NCBI RefSeq assembly: GCF_046719765.1 | Contig: NZ_JABEBY010000006.1 | Location: 109,119 to 173,118, forward strand | Length of the DNA: 64,000 bases | Origin: Halonotius sp046719765 | Lineage (GTDB): Archaea > Halobacteriota > Halobacteria > Halobacteriales > Haloferacaceae | Direction of reading: 5' to 3' | Shown: piece by piece, positions 8,835 through 17,810 of the stretch | Layout of the letters: each line of letters begins with the position of its first letter | Position numbering within the stretch: the first letter of the stretch is position 1 | Translations under genes and position numbers: made by a program | Notes under the pieces: model-generated | Seen by the model: only the letters and a program-made list of their open reading frames with translations | The model's database searches: none | Told to the model about the DNA's origin: nothing

Positions 8835-9797
8835 TCAGGTCTCACGCTCGGCGACCCGCGGGAGATAGACGCCTGTCGAGGGCCGGAGCAACCCCACGTC
8901 GAACCGCTTGGCCCGCAGAATCCCGAGCCCAAAGACGGTAGCCACGACCACCGGCAGCCAGTTGCCGAACCACGCGTTGATCGCCCCCCAGAGGATGACG
9001 AAGCTCACCATGTCATCGAGCATGAAGTCACAGGCGTCGAGGCGGTCGAACAGCCCCGACTGGTCGAGCGCGAAATCGAGGACGCCGACGGCGACCGTCG
9101 CGCTCACCACCCAGCCCGCGAAGTTCGACAGCGGCACGTCGTAGAAGACGCCGCCGGCGTCGTAGGCCCAGAACCCAAGCGAGACCGCGGCCGGATCGAG
9201 CACGAGATCCATCGTCACCACCGCCGGAATCACCACCGCCAGCCGCGCCAGCCGCGAGGCCGCCCGGTCGCCGAGCAACAGCAAACACAGCAGGTAGGCG
9301 TTCAACACGAGCGGGATGAAAAAGACAGGGAGTGCGGCGGGAACCCCGCTGACCATCGGCCCGAGGTCGATCCCGTACTCGAAGAAGCCGTACGGCCAGC
9401 CGGTCGTCACGCCGAGGTATTCGATCAGGTATGTGTAGGCCGTCAGCAGCCCCAGTCCGGTAACGCCCCGGCGGCCGAGCGTTGGGAGGACGCCGACGAG
9501 CATCGGCGCGGCCATCACGACCGTCCCGAAGACGATCAACGGCGGATTGAACCGCAGGAACGCGGGGATCACCGCCCAGCCTTCCGCGCTGCCGACGAGC
9601 ATGAGCGCGCCGATCAGCGGGAAGAAGACCGCGATCGTGAATCGGTTCCCATCAACGAGGGCGTCAAGCCACGGTTCGACCTCGCGGCGGTTTTTCGGCA
9701 CGCCGGCGACCGCGTCGGCAAGCCCCTCGGCTTCGGTGATCTGTGGTTGATCAGGGGGAGTCGATTCCGCTGCCGACGACTCCGCAACGTTGCTCAC
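8835..9797 (-). CDS. cruF: Bisanhydrobacterioruberin hydratase (CruF)
   Basis: Last enzyme of bacterioruberin synthesis in haloarchaea: it hydrates the end groups of bisanhydrobacterioruberin. About 320 aa with seven or eight hydrophobic segments, an EYLGVTTGWPYGFFEY block and a DPAAVSLGFWAYD block typical of the carotenoid hydratase/DUF422 family. The start is a GTG at 9797 that overlaps the lyeJ TGA (GTGA), which indicates translational coupling. The frame is open further upstream only because it runs antiparallel through lyeJ codons. The gene order crtD-lyeJ-cruF matches the characterised haloarchaeal cluster. Confidence 0.9.
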   Translation of the reverse strand: MSNVAESSAAESTPPDQPQITEAEGLADAVAGVPKNRREVEPWLDALVDGNRFTIAVFFPLIGALMLVGSAEGWAVIPAFLRFNPPLIVFGTVVMAAPMLVGVLPTLGRRGVTGLGLLTAYTYLIEYLGVTTGWPYGFFEYGIDLGPMVSGVPAALPVFFIPLVLNAYLLCLLLLGDRAASRLARLAVVIPAVVTMDLVLDPAAVSLGFWAYDAGGVFYDVPLSNFAGWVVSATVAVGVLDFALDQSGLFDRLDACDFMLDDMVSFVILWGAINAWFGNWLPVVVATVFGLGILRAKRFDVGLLRPSTGVYLPRVAERET

Positions 9798-10681
9798 GGC
9801 AGCACCTCCGTCGGCGGGACGATCCGCCACAGCAACCCGAGGGTGAACAGCGTCCCAACCGCGGTGTTGAGCGCGGGAAACCACCAGTAGGCGCGGTCGA
9901 CGGCGACCGAACTGGTCGCCACCCACGCGACAAAGACCGGGTAGACAGCCATGAGCGCGCCAAGCCGTGGATCGACGACCGCGAAGGCGACGGCGGCGGC
10001 CAGCCAGCAGACGGCGACGTAGCCGTAGGTACGTCGCTTCCCGAGCCACGTCGCAGTCGTTCGAATACCCGCCCGGCGGTCGGGTTCGATATCCGGAATT
10101 GCCGAAAAGGTGTGCATCCCCATCGTCCAGAGCCACGCGCCGACGACCGCCAGCGCGGGCGGCTGGGTTCCGGCGACGGCGGCGTAGGCGGCGATGCCGG
10201 GCAGGATGTAGAGGCCGTTGGAGAGTGAGTCGAGCAGCGGCGTCGTCTTGAATCGGGCTGGCGGCGCGCTGTACTCGACCGCAAGGAGGAGAAAGCCGCC
10301 GAGCCACGGCCACGCGGCTGCGGATGCGATGGCAAACAGCGGCACCGCCAGCAGCCCGCTGGCGACAACGCTGGCGACGACGGTGGGGCCGCCCTGCCAG
10401 CGCGCCTCGCGCTCGGTTTTCTTTGGGTTCTCGGTGTCAATCTCGGCGTCGAAGATGTCGTTGACGCCGTACAGCAGGACGTTTGCCGGCAACAGGAAGT
10501 AGCCGAACAAGGCGAAGCCGACGGGGAGAAAGAGGTCGGGCACCGTTTCGGCTGCGGCCGCGACGCCGACGACGACGGGGCCGGCGAGGTAAAACCAGAA
10601 CCGTGGCCGCGAGAGGATCAGCAGGTAGCGCAGGCCATCGGTTGCCGTGCTGGTCGACTGATCGGTGCCCACGGCGGCCAT
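9794..10681 (-). CDS. lyeJ: Lycopene elongase/1,2-hydratase (UbiA family)
   Basis: Prenyltransferase that adds C5 units to lycopene on the way to C50 bacterioruberin. It is a 295-aa integral membrane UbiA-family protein. The first Asp-rich prenyl-diphosphate motif is NDIFDAEID and the second is DIEPDRRAG; both are intact. The ATG at 10681 overlaps the crtD stop by one base (TGATG), so it is preferred over an in-frame start 45 bases upstream inside crtD. It is translationally coupled to both neighbours. Confidence 0.92.
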   Translation of the reverse strand: MAAVGTDQSTSTATDGLRYLLILSRPRFWFYLAGPVVVGVAAAAETVPDLFLPVGFALFGYFLLPANVLLYGVNDIFDAEIDTENPKKTEREARWQGGPTVVASVVASGLLAVPLFAIASAAAWPWLGGFLLLAVEYSAPPARFKTTPLLDSLSNGLYILPGIAAYAAVAGTQPPALAVVGAWLWTMGMHTFSAIPDIEPDRRAGIRTTATWLGKRRTYGYVAVCWLAAAVAFAVVDPRLGALMAVYPVFVAWVATSSVAVDRAYWWFPALNTAVGTLFTLGLLWRIVPPTEVLP

Positions 10682-12222
10682 CACTCCTCGATCGCTTCGG
10701 CGGTGTGTTGGCCGCTGATCAGACACATCGGGACGCCGATCCCCGGCGTCGTATACGAGCCGGTGAAATACAGCCCATCGACCTCCTCGGATTTGCGGTT
10801 CGGCCGAAGCAGGGCGGTCTGCTGGAGGGTGTGGGCCATCCCGAGGGCGGTGCCGTGCATCGAGTTGTAGCGGTCGCTGAAGTCGTTGACACAGAAGGAT
10901 TTCTCGAAGACGATGCGGTCGCGGAGTTCGACGCCGGTGTTGTCGGCGATGTCGTCGAGGACGAGTTCGCGGAACTCCTCCCGAAGTTCGGGCGTGTCCT
11001 CAAGATTGGCGGCGATCGGGACGAGCGCAAAGAGATTGCTGTGGCCCTCCGGGGCGACAGTGTCGTCAGTTTTTGAGGGGACACAGAGGTAGTAGGCGGG
11101 GTCGTCGGGCCACTGTGGGTCGTCGAAGATGGTCTCAAAGTGGTCGTCCCAATCGGTCGGCAGAACGAGTGTGTGGTGTTCGAGTGGTTCCACGTCGCCC
11201 TCGACGCCGAGATAGAGGAGATAGGCGGAGGGTGCGTAGGTACGACTTTCCCAGTAGTCTTCGCTGTACTGCCGTTTTTCGGGCGGCAGGAGTTCCTGTT
11301 CGGTGTGGGCGTAGTCGGCGTTCGAGACGACGTAGTCGGCGAGGTATTCCTCGCCGTGTTCGGTTCTGACCGCAAAGCCGCCCTTGCGGCCGGCGATCTC
11401 ATCGACCGGCTGGTCGGTGACGTACTCGACACCGAGTTCCTCCCCGAGGTCGACCATCGCATCGACCAGCGCGCGAAGCCCGCCCTCCGGATAGTAGACG
11501 CCCATATTGAAATCGACGTGGCTCATGAGGTTGTAGAGCGCGGGCGTGTTGCTGGGTGAGCCACCGAGGAAGACGAGGGTGTACTGCATGATCTGCTGGA
11601 GCTTTGGGTGGTCGAAGTAGTCCGCAACGTGGCCCTGCATCTTGCCAAGCAGCGACAGGCCCCACGAGTAGCGGAACACGTCAGTATCGATGTAATCCCG
11701 CAGGCGGGGGCGATCCTCGTAGACGAAGTGTTCCATCCCGACGTTGTAGGTGTACTCGGATTTGTCGAGATACCGGTCTAAGGCGTCGCCCGCGCCGGGT
11801 TCGTACCTCTCAAAGATCTCCTTGTTCGTTTCGAGATCGGGCACCATATCGACCTGATCGCCATCCTTGAAGAAGATCCGGTAGTGGGGATCGAGTTGTG
11901 TGAGCTCGTAGTAGTCACTTGGCTGTTTGCCGAAGTGGCCGAAAAACCGCTCGAAGACATCGGGCATGAGATACCACGAGGGCCCCATATCGAAGGTGAA
12001 CCCCTCCGCGTTGAGTTGGCTGGCGCGGCCGCCAACCTGTTCGTTCTTTTCGACGACGGTTACGTTCGCCCCGGCGTCGGCAAGATAACAGGCTGTCGAC
12101 AGCCCGCCAAAGCCGCTGCCGACGATTACGATATCGTCGCCGTCAACTGGGATCTCGCCGTCGTAGCGGCCCTCATCGCCGCCGTGTGTCACTGCTGTGT
12201 CGTCGTCGGTGGCGGTCGCCAT
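10681..12222 (-). CDS. crtD: Carotenoid 3,4-desaturase (CrtI/CrtD family)
   Basis: FAD-dependent carotenoid desaturase of 513 aa. The dinucleotide-binding motif VIVGSGFGGLSTACYLADAG and the VGGRA segment lie at about 32-68, and the C-terminal FAD block (LYFTGSYTTPGIGVPM) closes the protein. Within a crtD-lyeJ-cruF operon the expected role is 3,4-desaturation of the elongated carotenoid. A phytoene desaturase activity cannot be excluded from sequence, since the two types are paralogous. An acidic 29-residue N-terminal extension precedes the Rossmann fold. It is first in the operon and divergent from the magnesium-transporter genes across an 88-base promoter region. Confidence 0.88.
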   Translation of the reverse strand: MATATDDDTAVTHGGDEGRYDGEIPVDGDDIVIVGSGFGGLSTACYLADAGANVTVVEKNEQVGGRASQLNAEGFTFDMGPSWYLMPDVFERFFGHFGKQPSDYYELTQLDPHYRIFFKDGDQVDMVPDLETNKEIFERYEPGAGDALDRYLDKSEYTYNVGMEHFVYEDRPRLRDYIDTDVFRYSWGLSLLGKMQGHVADYFDHPKLQQIMQYTLVFLGGSPSNTPALYNLMSHVDFNMGVYYPEGGLRALVDAMVDLGEELGVEYVTDQPVDEIAGRKGGFAVRTEHGEEYLADYVVSNADYAHTEQELLPPEKRQYSEDYWESRTYAPSAYLLYLGVEGDVEPLEHHTLVLPTDWDDHFETIFDDPQWPDDPAYYLCVPSKTDDTVAPEGHSNLFALVPIAANLEDTPELREEFRELVLDDIADNTGVELRDRIVFEKSFCVNDFSDRYNSMHGTALGMAHTLQQTALLRPNRKSEEVDGLYFTGSYTTPGIGVPMCLISGQHTAEAIEE

Positions 12223-12310
12223 ACTACCTCTACAGAGGGTCGTCAGTCAAATAAAGGGACGGACTCGGCGGGCGCAGTAGTTTTAGCCGTGGCTTCGCCA
12301 AGGAGTATCC

Positions 12311-12883
12311 ATGCAGCCACGCGGCGTCTTCTGGTCGATCTATCGGGAGGCGCTACCGGTGTTGGCGATCGCGCTGCTCGGCGGGCTCTGTTCCGGCCTT
12401 GTGTTGTCGGGGCTGCTCGATAGCGTCGCCGACTTTCCAGGGTTGCTTGTGATGGTGCCGGTGTTTCTGGCCACCCGTGGCAACGTGTATGGCTCGCTTG
12501 GCGGCCGGATCGCCACCGGGCTCCATCAGGGCCTCATTCAGCCCCGCTTCGCGTGGAACGACCGCCTGGTCAACGCGATCATCGCCTCGGTTGCCAACGC
12601 TGTTGGCATCTCGATCGTCATCGGCTCGCTCTCGTGGGGTGTGTTGACCCTGCTTGGTCGGGAGCCGGCACCACTGGGCGTGCTCGTTGGGATCGTGCTC
12701 ATCGCCAGCCTGTTGACCGCAGCTGTGATGATCGGCGGGCTGCTCACGCTGTTGTTTGCCGGCTACAAGGCCGGCCGCGATCCGGACAATCTTGTCGGCC
12801 CGATCGTGACGACGCTGGGCGATGTCTTCGGGATGGCGTTTCTGTTTCTCGCGGTGCTGATCGTCGAGGTGCTCGTCTCGTGA
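12311..12883 (+). CDS. MgtE-type divalent cation transporter, first half
   Basis: A 190-aa membrane protein equal to one MgtE/SLC41 transmembrane domain, with five predicted helices. The conserved block is LLVMVPVFLATRGNVYGSLG, followed by RIATGLHQGL. It lacks the cytoplasmic N-domain and CBS pair that gate bacterial MgtE. The next gene is a second copy of the same domain (LLAVMVPAMIGMGGNLGS, then RLSTRLHLG), so the pair probably forms a heterodimeric Mg2+ or other divalent channel. Confidence 0.82.
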   Translation: MQPRGVFWSIYREALPVLAIALLGGLCSGLVLSGLLDSVADFPGLLVMVPVFLATRGNVYGSLGGRIATGLHQGLIQPRFAWNDRLVNAIIASVANAVGISIVIGSLSWGVLTLLGREPAPLGVLVGIVLIASLLTAAVMIGGLLTLLFAGYKAGRDPDNLVGPIVTTLGDVFGMAFLFLAVLIVEVLVS

Positions 12884-12914
12884 ACCGCAGCCGTCGACAG
12901 GGAGGTGGTCGTCG

Positions 12915-13496
12915 GTGGGGCTGCTGACCGACGCCGATCTCGGCAGTTGGGGCGCTGGCCACATCGTCCGGACGATGTTCCCGCTGTTGGTCGTCCTCTC
13001 GGCGATCGTTCTCTGGGCCGGGATCACCCTGGAGGACGCCGGCGACCTGCTGGATCGCTACGGGCTGTTGGCGGTGATGGTGCCGGCGATGATCGGGATG
13101 GGCGGCAATCTCGGCTCGATCCTCAGCGCGCGGCTCTCGACGCGGCTCCATCTCGGCACGACGACGTTTGATCCGACCGACCGGCTGCTGTGGGCGAATG
13201 TGGCGGCGATCTTCGCGCTGGCGGCGACGATCTTTACCGCGCTGGCGGTCGCCGTCTGGCTGGTTGGCATGCTCGTCGGCAGCAGCTTGACGCTCGGGCA
13301 ACTGCTGGGGATCTCGCTTGCCAGCGGGCTGTCGATCGCCGCTATCGCCGTCGTTGCCAGCGTTGTCGCCACCTACGGCTCCTACCGGCTCGGGATCGAC
13401 CCCGACGACACCACGATCCCGATCGTCACCAACGTCGTCGACGTCTTCGGGATGCTCGTCTTCCTTGCCGTCTCGCGGTGGGTGCTGGTGGGCTAA
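12915..13496 (+). CDS. MgtE-type divalent cation transporter, second half
   Basis: A 193-aa membrane protein, paralogue of the preceding gene. It has the equivalent MVPAMIGMGGNLGSIL pore segment and a C-terminal TNVVDVFGMLVFLA helix that mirrors TTLGDVFGMAFLFLA in the first half. The start is a GTG at 12915, 31 bases after the first gene's stop. The final codons (VLVG-stop) form the first copy of a three-copy 22-23 bp tandem repeat that runs into the neighbouring lrp gene. Confidence 0.8.
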   Translation: MGLLTDADLGSWGAGHIVRTMFPLLVVLSAIVLWAGITLEDAGDLLDRYGLLAVMVPAMIGMGGNLGSILSARLSTRLHLGTTTFDPTDRLLWANVAAIFALAATIFTALAVAVWLVGMLVGSSLTLGQLLGISLASGLSIAAIAVVASVVATYGSYRLGIDPDDTTIPIVTNVVDVFGMLVFLAVSRWVLVG

Positions 13497-13550
13497 TTTT
13501 CCCGATGCTGGTGGGCTGATCTCCCCATGTTGGTGGGCTGATCACTCCAC
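13484..13550. repeat. Triplicated 22-23 bp repeat at mgtE-like 3' end
   Basis: Three consecutive imperfect copies start at 13484, 13507 and 13529. Each begins G(C/T)TGGTGGGCT(A/G)AT and contains a stop codon. Copy 1 is the end of the cation-transporter gene, and copy 3 reaches the stop of the convergent lrp gene. Two other 3-copy repeats of nearly the same length are found at gene ends in this window (26702-26770 and 27975-28046). Confidence 0.85.
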
Positions 13551-14003
13551 GTCGGTATCGAGTTCGAACTGTTCGTGCTCTGTGACCGCGTTGAGCACGA
13601 CGCTCGTGTTTGATTCGTTGATGTCAACGTCGGCCAGCAGGGCCTTGATCTGCTCGTTCATCCCGTCGGTATCCTCAAACTTGCCGATGGCGATGATGTC
13701 GTAATCGCCGGTTGTCTCGTAGACGCTGATCATCTGTTTCTGTTCCCGGAGCCGATCGGTTAACGCCGCCATCGCACTCCCTTCGACCTTCAGCTGGATT
13801 ACCGCCGTCACGTCGTAGCCGAGCTCGTTGTAGTCGATGATCGGGGTGTAGCCGTCGATGATCCCCTCGGCTTCAAGCGTCTCAAGATGGTTCGAGACGG
13901 TTGTCACCGAGACATCGAGTTCCTCTCCGAGACTCCGGAGGCTCGCCCGTCCGTCGCCGAGGAGTTCGTTGAGCAGCTCCCTGTCAAGATTGTCATACGT
14001 CAT
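13542..14003 (-). CDS. Lrp/AsnC family transcriptional regulator
   Basis: A 153-aa regulator. The N-terminal winged helix (about 1-50) has the recognition helix in VSVTTVSNHLETLEAEGII, and the C-terminal RAM ligand/oligomer domain contains YDVTAVIQLKV and TTGDYDIIAIGKFED. Proteins of this type sense amino acids or nitrogen status. The ATG at 14003 is chosen because a TATA-like element at 14030-14037 lies 27 bases upstream, as expected for a leaderless transcript; a longer TTG start at 14027 would sit on that promoter. No target gene is evident here. Confidence 0.92.
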   Translation of the reverse strand: MTYDNLDRELLNELLGDGRASLRSLGEELDVSVTTVSNHLETLEAEGIIDGYTPIIDYNELGYDVTAVIQLKVEGSAMAALTDRLREQKQMISVYETTGDYDIIAIGKFEDTDGMNEQIKALLADVDINESNTSVVLNAVTEHEQFELDTDVE

Positions 14004-14029
14004 CTTCGTTCGGTGATACTCTGCCAAAG

Positions 14030-14037
14030 TTAAAATA
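14030..14037 (-). promoter_or_regulatory. TATA-like box of lrp
   Basis: On the minus strand it reads TATTTTAA, 27 bases before the lrp ATG, within an AT-rich block (14030-14130) that also serves the divergent gene at 14226. Confidence 0.6.
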
Positions 14038-14225
14038 CTGTGGTTTGACCATCATAAACGGCTTAAAACGGTTTGATCTTTATCTATATAGGTTTAATAA
14101 AACTGATACAGACGTTTAAGGCCAGAATATCTAACATACGTTGGGTTTGTCACTGCCGATATTTGCTGTCCCTTCTCACCTGTCGTCGATTACGGTGGTC
14201 GGTCGTTGTGTGACCGGATGTTCAT

Positions 14226-14951
14226 ATGGGTGGAGCCGGTTGTCCCCTATCGATGGTTCGGCAGCGTCTCGGATCGGGTCTTCGGCAGCGACGCTCGCTG
14301 GCGTTTCGGCTGGTGACCGCACCGGGGATCATCCTCCATGAGCTTGCCCACCGACTCGCCTGTCTGGTGGTGGGTGTGCCGGTACAGTCGGTCGCGTATT
14401 TCCAACTGACCGGCCCGCCGGGCTACGTCGAACATGCGACACCGAGCCGATGGTCGACGGCCGCGCTGATCGCGCTTGCGCCGCTGGCGGGTAACGTCGC
14501 CGTCGCGGCCGTGCTGATAGAATACTCGCTTGCGACCTACACCGGGAGCGGCATCGACGCCGTCGCCACCGGTGGGTTGTTGTGGTGGGTCGCTGTCGCC
14601 GCGCTCATCCATACCCTCCCGAGTTCGACCGATCTCGAAACGGTGTGGGCCGCCACCACCGCGCGGTGGTATCGGGTTCCGCTGGCGGTCGTCGTCGGGC
14701 CGCTGTACGCGCTTCGCCGGCTGGCCGGCGTCGTTGGCACCTACCGACTCACCGTCCCGCTGTCGCTTGTCGCACTCGGCGGCATGATCGCGCTTCACGA
14801 CCTGTCGCCGACCGCGTTTCTCGACTGTGTTCTCGCCGGTCAGTGGGGGTGTTGGGACGGTTCTCCGCAACTGGGGTCGGTGCTCTCGATGGTACTCCTC
14901 GCTCTCCTTGATCGACTCCGATCGATGCGTCTCCTGGTATTCGTCTCATAA
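14226..14951 (+). CDS. Membrane metalloprotease-like protein (HExxH)
   Basis: A 241-aa polytopic membrane protein whose first helix carries ILHELAHRLACLVVGVPV, an HExxH zinc motif in a membrane helix as in M50-like or DUF3267-like intramembrane proteases. A conserved-looking GPPGYVEHATP loop follows. Three or four more hydrophobic segments are visible. No NPDG-type third-ligand motif could be recognised, so peptidase activity is uncertain. An alternative ATG at 14253 would remove nine residues. It is divergent from lrp, and no substrate is suggested by context. Confidence 0.7.
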   Translation: MGGAGCPLSMVRQRLGSGLRQRRSLAFRLVTAPGIILHELAHRLACLVVGVPVQSVAYFQLTGPPGYVEHATPSRWSTAALIALAPLAGNVAVAAVLIEYSLATYTGSGIDAVATGGLLWWVAVAALIHTLPSSTDLETVWAATTARWYRVPLAVVVGPLYALRRLAGVVGTYRLTVPLSLVALGGMIALHDLSPTAFLDCVLAGQWGCWDGSPQLGSVLSMVLLALLDRLRSMRLLVFVS

Positions 14952-14983
14952 CTCCCGGCGATCTGTGTGTCCCACGCCCTGAT

Positions 14984-15457
14984 TTAACCGCCGAGCAGCC
15001 CCTCAAGCACCGGGCCGGCGGTTCGGCGCAGGTTCTCGCTGACCGGCAGGCTGTCGAGGAGGCCATCGAGCAGCGAGCCGCCACCGCTCCCACCGAGCTG
15101 CGACAGCAGAAACAACCCCCCGATCGGGACGGCGATCGTGGCGATCAGTGCCACTAAGAGGGTTATCGCCCCGCCGCCAAGATTCAGCCGCTCGAACACC
15201 ATATACAGCGTGGCACTCACGACGAGTACCACTGTCGCCGCCACCAGCGTCGCCCCAATCAACAACACAACAGAGCCGGTGTCGCTGCCGCCAACATTGG
15301 TGAACACCAACAGCCCGAATGCGGCAAGCACCACGACCCACAGCCCGACGCCGATGATGGTGAGCCACCGGCTTGATCCGTAGCCGGAGGGCTGCTCCGG
15401 CGGGGCGGTATCAGGTGGTGACCGCGACCGTGCCATGGCTTTTTTCAGGGCTGACAT
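14984..15457 (-). CDS. Uncharacterised membrane protein
   Basis: About 157 aa with three hydrophobic segments (WLTIIGVGLWVVVLAAFGL, VVLLIGATLVAATVVLVVSA, ITLLVALIATIAVPIGGLFL), a basic/proline-rich N-terminus and a Gly/Ser-rich C-terminal tail with an amphipathic LLDGLLDSLPVSENLRRTAG stretch. Start codons at 15457 or 15436 are both possible. No family was recognised. It is divergent from hemE. Confidence 0.6.
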   Translation of the reverse strand: MSALKKAMARSRSPPDTAPPEQPSGYGSSRWLTIIGVGLWVVVLAAFGLLVFTNVGGSDTGSVVLLIGATLVAATVVLVVSATLYMVFERLNLGGGAITLLVALIATIAVPIGGLFLLSQLGGSGGGSLLDGLLDSLPVSENLRRTAGPVLEGLLGG

Positions 15458-15566
15458 CGCTAAAAGCGTTGCTGCCGCCGTCGGAAGGCAGTTGTCTCGT
15501 TGTCGACTCCGGATGCAGTCGGTCCCTTTCACAAGTATTAGGCGGCCACTCGGCGTACGCCCACCT

Positions 15567-16571
15567 ATGAACGATCTCTTCCGGACGGCGATTCGTGGCG
15601 AGCCGGTCGACCGCCCGCCGGTCTGGATGATGCGCCAAGCCGGCCGGTATCTGCCGGAGTACCGCGAGATCCGGGAGTCACACTCGTTTCGGGAGGCGAT
15701 CTCGACACCCGACATCGCCACGGAGATCTCCTTGCAGCCCTACGAGCGGTTCCAGCCCGACGGGGTCGTCATGTACTCCGATATCCTCACCGTGCTCGAA
15801 CCGCTGGGGTTCAGCTACCATATCGAATCCGGCGTCGGCCCGGTGATCGAAAATCCTGTCTCCTCGCCGTCCGACACCCACCGCGAGGTCGGCGACGTGC
15901 GGGAACAGCTCTGGTATGTCGGCGAACTCATCGAGCGACTGACCGCGACCCTCGGCGACGAGGCGGCCGTGCTGGGCTTTGCTGGCGGCCCATTTACGCT
16001 GGCGGCCTACGCCTGTGAGGGCAGCACCTCCCGGTCGTTCATGGCCGTCCGGCGGCTCCGGGCGGAGGCCCCGGCAGCCTTCGAGCGGCTGCTTGATGCG
16101 TTTACCGACGTGTTGATCGAGTACTGTCAGTATCAGGAGGACGCCGGTGCCGACGTGATCCAGCTGTTCGACACCTACGCCGGCCTGCTGTCGCCGACCG
16201 ACTACGCCGAGTATATCGTTCCCCGCCATCAGCGCATCCTCGATGCGGTCGACGTGCCGACGATCGTCTTCGTTCGCAACATGAGCGGCAACCTTGAACT
16301 CCTGGCCGACAGCGGCGCGGACGTGGTCTCCCTGGACTGGACGGTCGACATCGACACCGCCCGCCAGCAGCTCGGCGATGTGGCGATCCAAGGGAACCTC
16401 GATCCCGCGTTGCTCTACGGTGACCCCGAAACTGTCCGCGAACGAACCCGCGAGGTTATCGACGCCGCTGGCGACACCGGCCACATTCTCAATCTCGGCC
16501 ACGGCGTCGACCGCAACACGCCGGTCGAAAACGTCGCGGCCTTTTTCGAGACCGCAAAAGAGACGCGTTAG
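15567..16571 (+). CDS. hemE: Uroporphyrinogen decarboxylase
   Basis: Decarboxylates the four acetate side chains of uroporphyrinogen III to give coproporphyrinogen III. A 334-aa TIM-barrel enzyme. The first family signature PPVWMMRQAGRYLPEYR lies near the N-terminus, the catalytic-pocket segment YSDIL follows, and a GFAGGPFTLAAY block corresponds to the second signature. The ATG at 15567 is chosen because 44 residues of the longer open frame are not family-like. Its stop overlaps that of the convergent hemH by three bases. With hemH and hemG nearby, the window encodes decarboxylation, oxidation and iron insertion. Confidence 0.95.
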   Translation: MNDLFRTAIRGEPVDRPPVWMMRQAGRYLPEYREIRESHSFREAISTPDIATEISLQPYERFQPDGVVMYSDILTVLEPLGFSYHIESGVGPVIENPVSSPSDTHREVGDVREQLWYVGELIERLTATLGDEAAVLGFAGGPFTLAAYACEGSTSRSFMAVRRLRAEAPAAFERLLDAFTDVLIEYCQYQEDAGADVIQLFDTYAGLLSPTDYAEYIVPRHQRILDAVDVPTIVFVRNMSGNLELLADSGADVVSLDWTVDIDTARQQLGDVAIQGNLDPALLYGDPETVRERTREVIDAAGDTGHILNLGHGVDRNTPVENVAAFFETAKETR

Positions 16572-17635
16572 GCGTCCTGTGGCGGCAGCTCGGCGTTGAA
16601 ACAGTAGGTTCCTTCTTCATCGCGGCACTGACACTGCCGGAGCTGGTAGTACGACGGCGCGAACTGTGACAGGAACGGCTCGGTGATATCCGCCAACAGC
16701 CCCGGGAACCGTGGGTCGTCGTGTGGGACAGGCACCCGATAGAGGTCAAGGCCGACCTCAGCGGCATCCTCAGCGAGGTCGACATCGAGTTCAACGAGCG
16801 TCTCCGACTGCTCGTGCATGAAGCTCATCGGCTCGACGACCACGCGTTCGAAGTCCTCGCCGAGTCCCTCGACGACCTCTTCGGTTTCGGGGGCCGTCCA
16901 CTCGATGCCGCGGTTGGCGTGGTTCTGGTAGCCGATCTCGTAGTCGTCGATGCCGACGATCCCGGCGACTGCCTCGGCGTGTTCCTCGACGTACTGGTCG
17001 TATCTGAACCCCTCGTCGAGATATTTCATCGGCGTGCCGTGCGCCGAGAAGACAAACGCCGTGTCGGGGTCGTTCGGATCGATGTCGTTCTCCTCAAGGA
17101 ACGAGCCGATTGACTCCGCGCGGATTCGGTTGTAGGTCGGGGCCCGATGCCAGCCGGTCACCGCACTGAAAGCGGGGTCGTAGTCGTCGTGGTCGTCGAT
17201 GGCCTCTTCGAGGGAATCGATCGACGAGACAGTTGTCGAGGGGCCACACAGCGGGTAGATCGGCAGGGCGATGACCTCGTCGATGCCGTCGTCGGCCAGC
17301 GTTGCGGGGATGTCGTCGATCAGCGGCTCCATGAACTGCATCGCGTGGTAGATCTCCACGTCGTGGCCGCGATCGGCCAGTGTTTCTTCCAGGGCGTCAG
17401 CTTGCTCGCCTGCCTGTCCTTGCAGCGGCGAGCCGCCGATCTCCTCGTACTCCTCCATCAGTCCAGGGAGGCGGCGCTGAGCGAGTTCGCGGGAGCGCTC
17501 CCAGGCTTCCTCTTCTGACTCTGCGTCCTCCAGGGAGGCGTTGTCGTAGAAGATCCGAGTCAGGTATTCGAGGACGGTTTCTCGGTCGGGGTCTGCCGGC
17601 TCACCGAAGTTCAACAGGACAATCGCAGTTGCCAT
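16568..17635 (-). CDS. hemH: Ferrochelatase
   Basis: Inserts Fe2+ into a porphyrin, the metal-insertion step of haem synthesis. About 355 aa with VLLNFGEPADPD at the N-terminus, the catalytic histidine in FSAHGTPMKY, and the acidic metal-path motif around HEQSETLVELDVD. The C-terminus carries CQCRDEEGTYC, three cysteines in a CxC-x7-C pattern that are not needed for the basic fold. The ATG at 17635 fits the family N-terminus; the frame continues to 17674 but with unrelated residues. Whether the substrate is protoporphyrin or coproporphyrin cannot be told from these motifs. Confidence 0.93.
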   Translation of the reverse strand: MATAIVLLNFGEPADPDRETVLEYLTRIFYDNASLEDAESEEEAWERSRELAQRRLPGLMEEYEEIGGSPLQGQAGEQADALEETLADRGHDVEIYHAMQFMEPLIDDIPATLADDGIDEVIALPIYPLCGPSTTVSSIDSLEEAIDDHDDYDPAFSAVTGWHRAPTYNRIRAESIGSFLEENDIDPNDPDTAFVFSAHGTPMKYLDEGFRYDQYVEEHAEAVAGIVGIDDYEIGYQNHANRGIEWTAPETEEVVEGLGEDFERVVVEPMSFMHEQSETLVELDVDLAEDAAEVGLDLYRVPVPHDDPRFPGLLADITEPFLSQFAPSYYQLRQCQCRDEEGTYCFNAELPPQDA

Positions 17636-17810
17636 ACGAGCGGTTGGGGCGTCGGCGGTAAAGCAACTTCGCATGTGACGGTTGTACCACTGCTGTCACG
17701 GCGTTTGCCCTGCGTTTGTGGCACGAAAATAGGCGGTGTCAGCGTCGCGTTGCGGTCGGGACGCGTGGTGCTGATACTACTCAACGGGATGGCGAAACCG
17801 ACCGCGCCTG

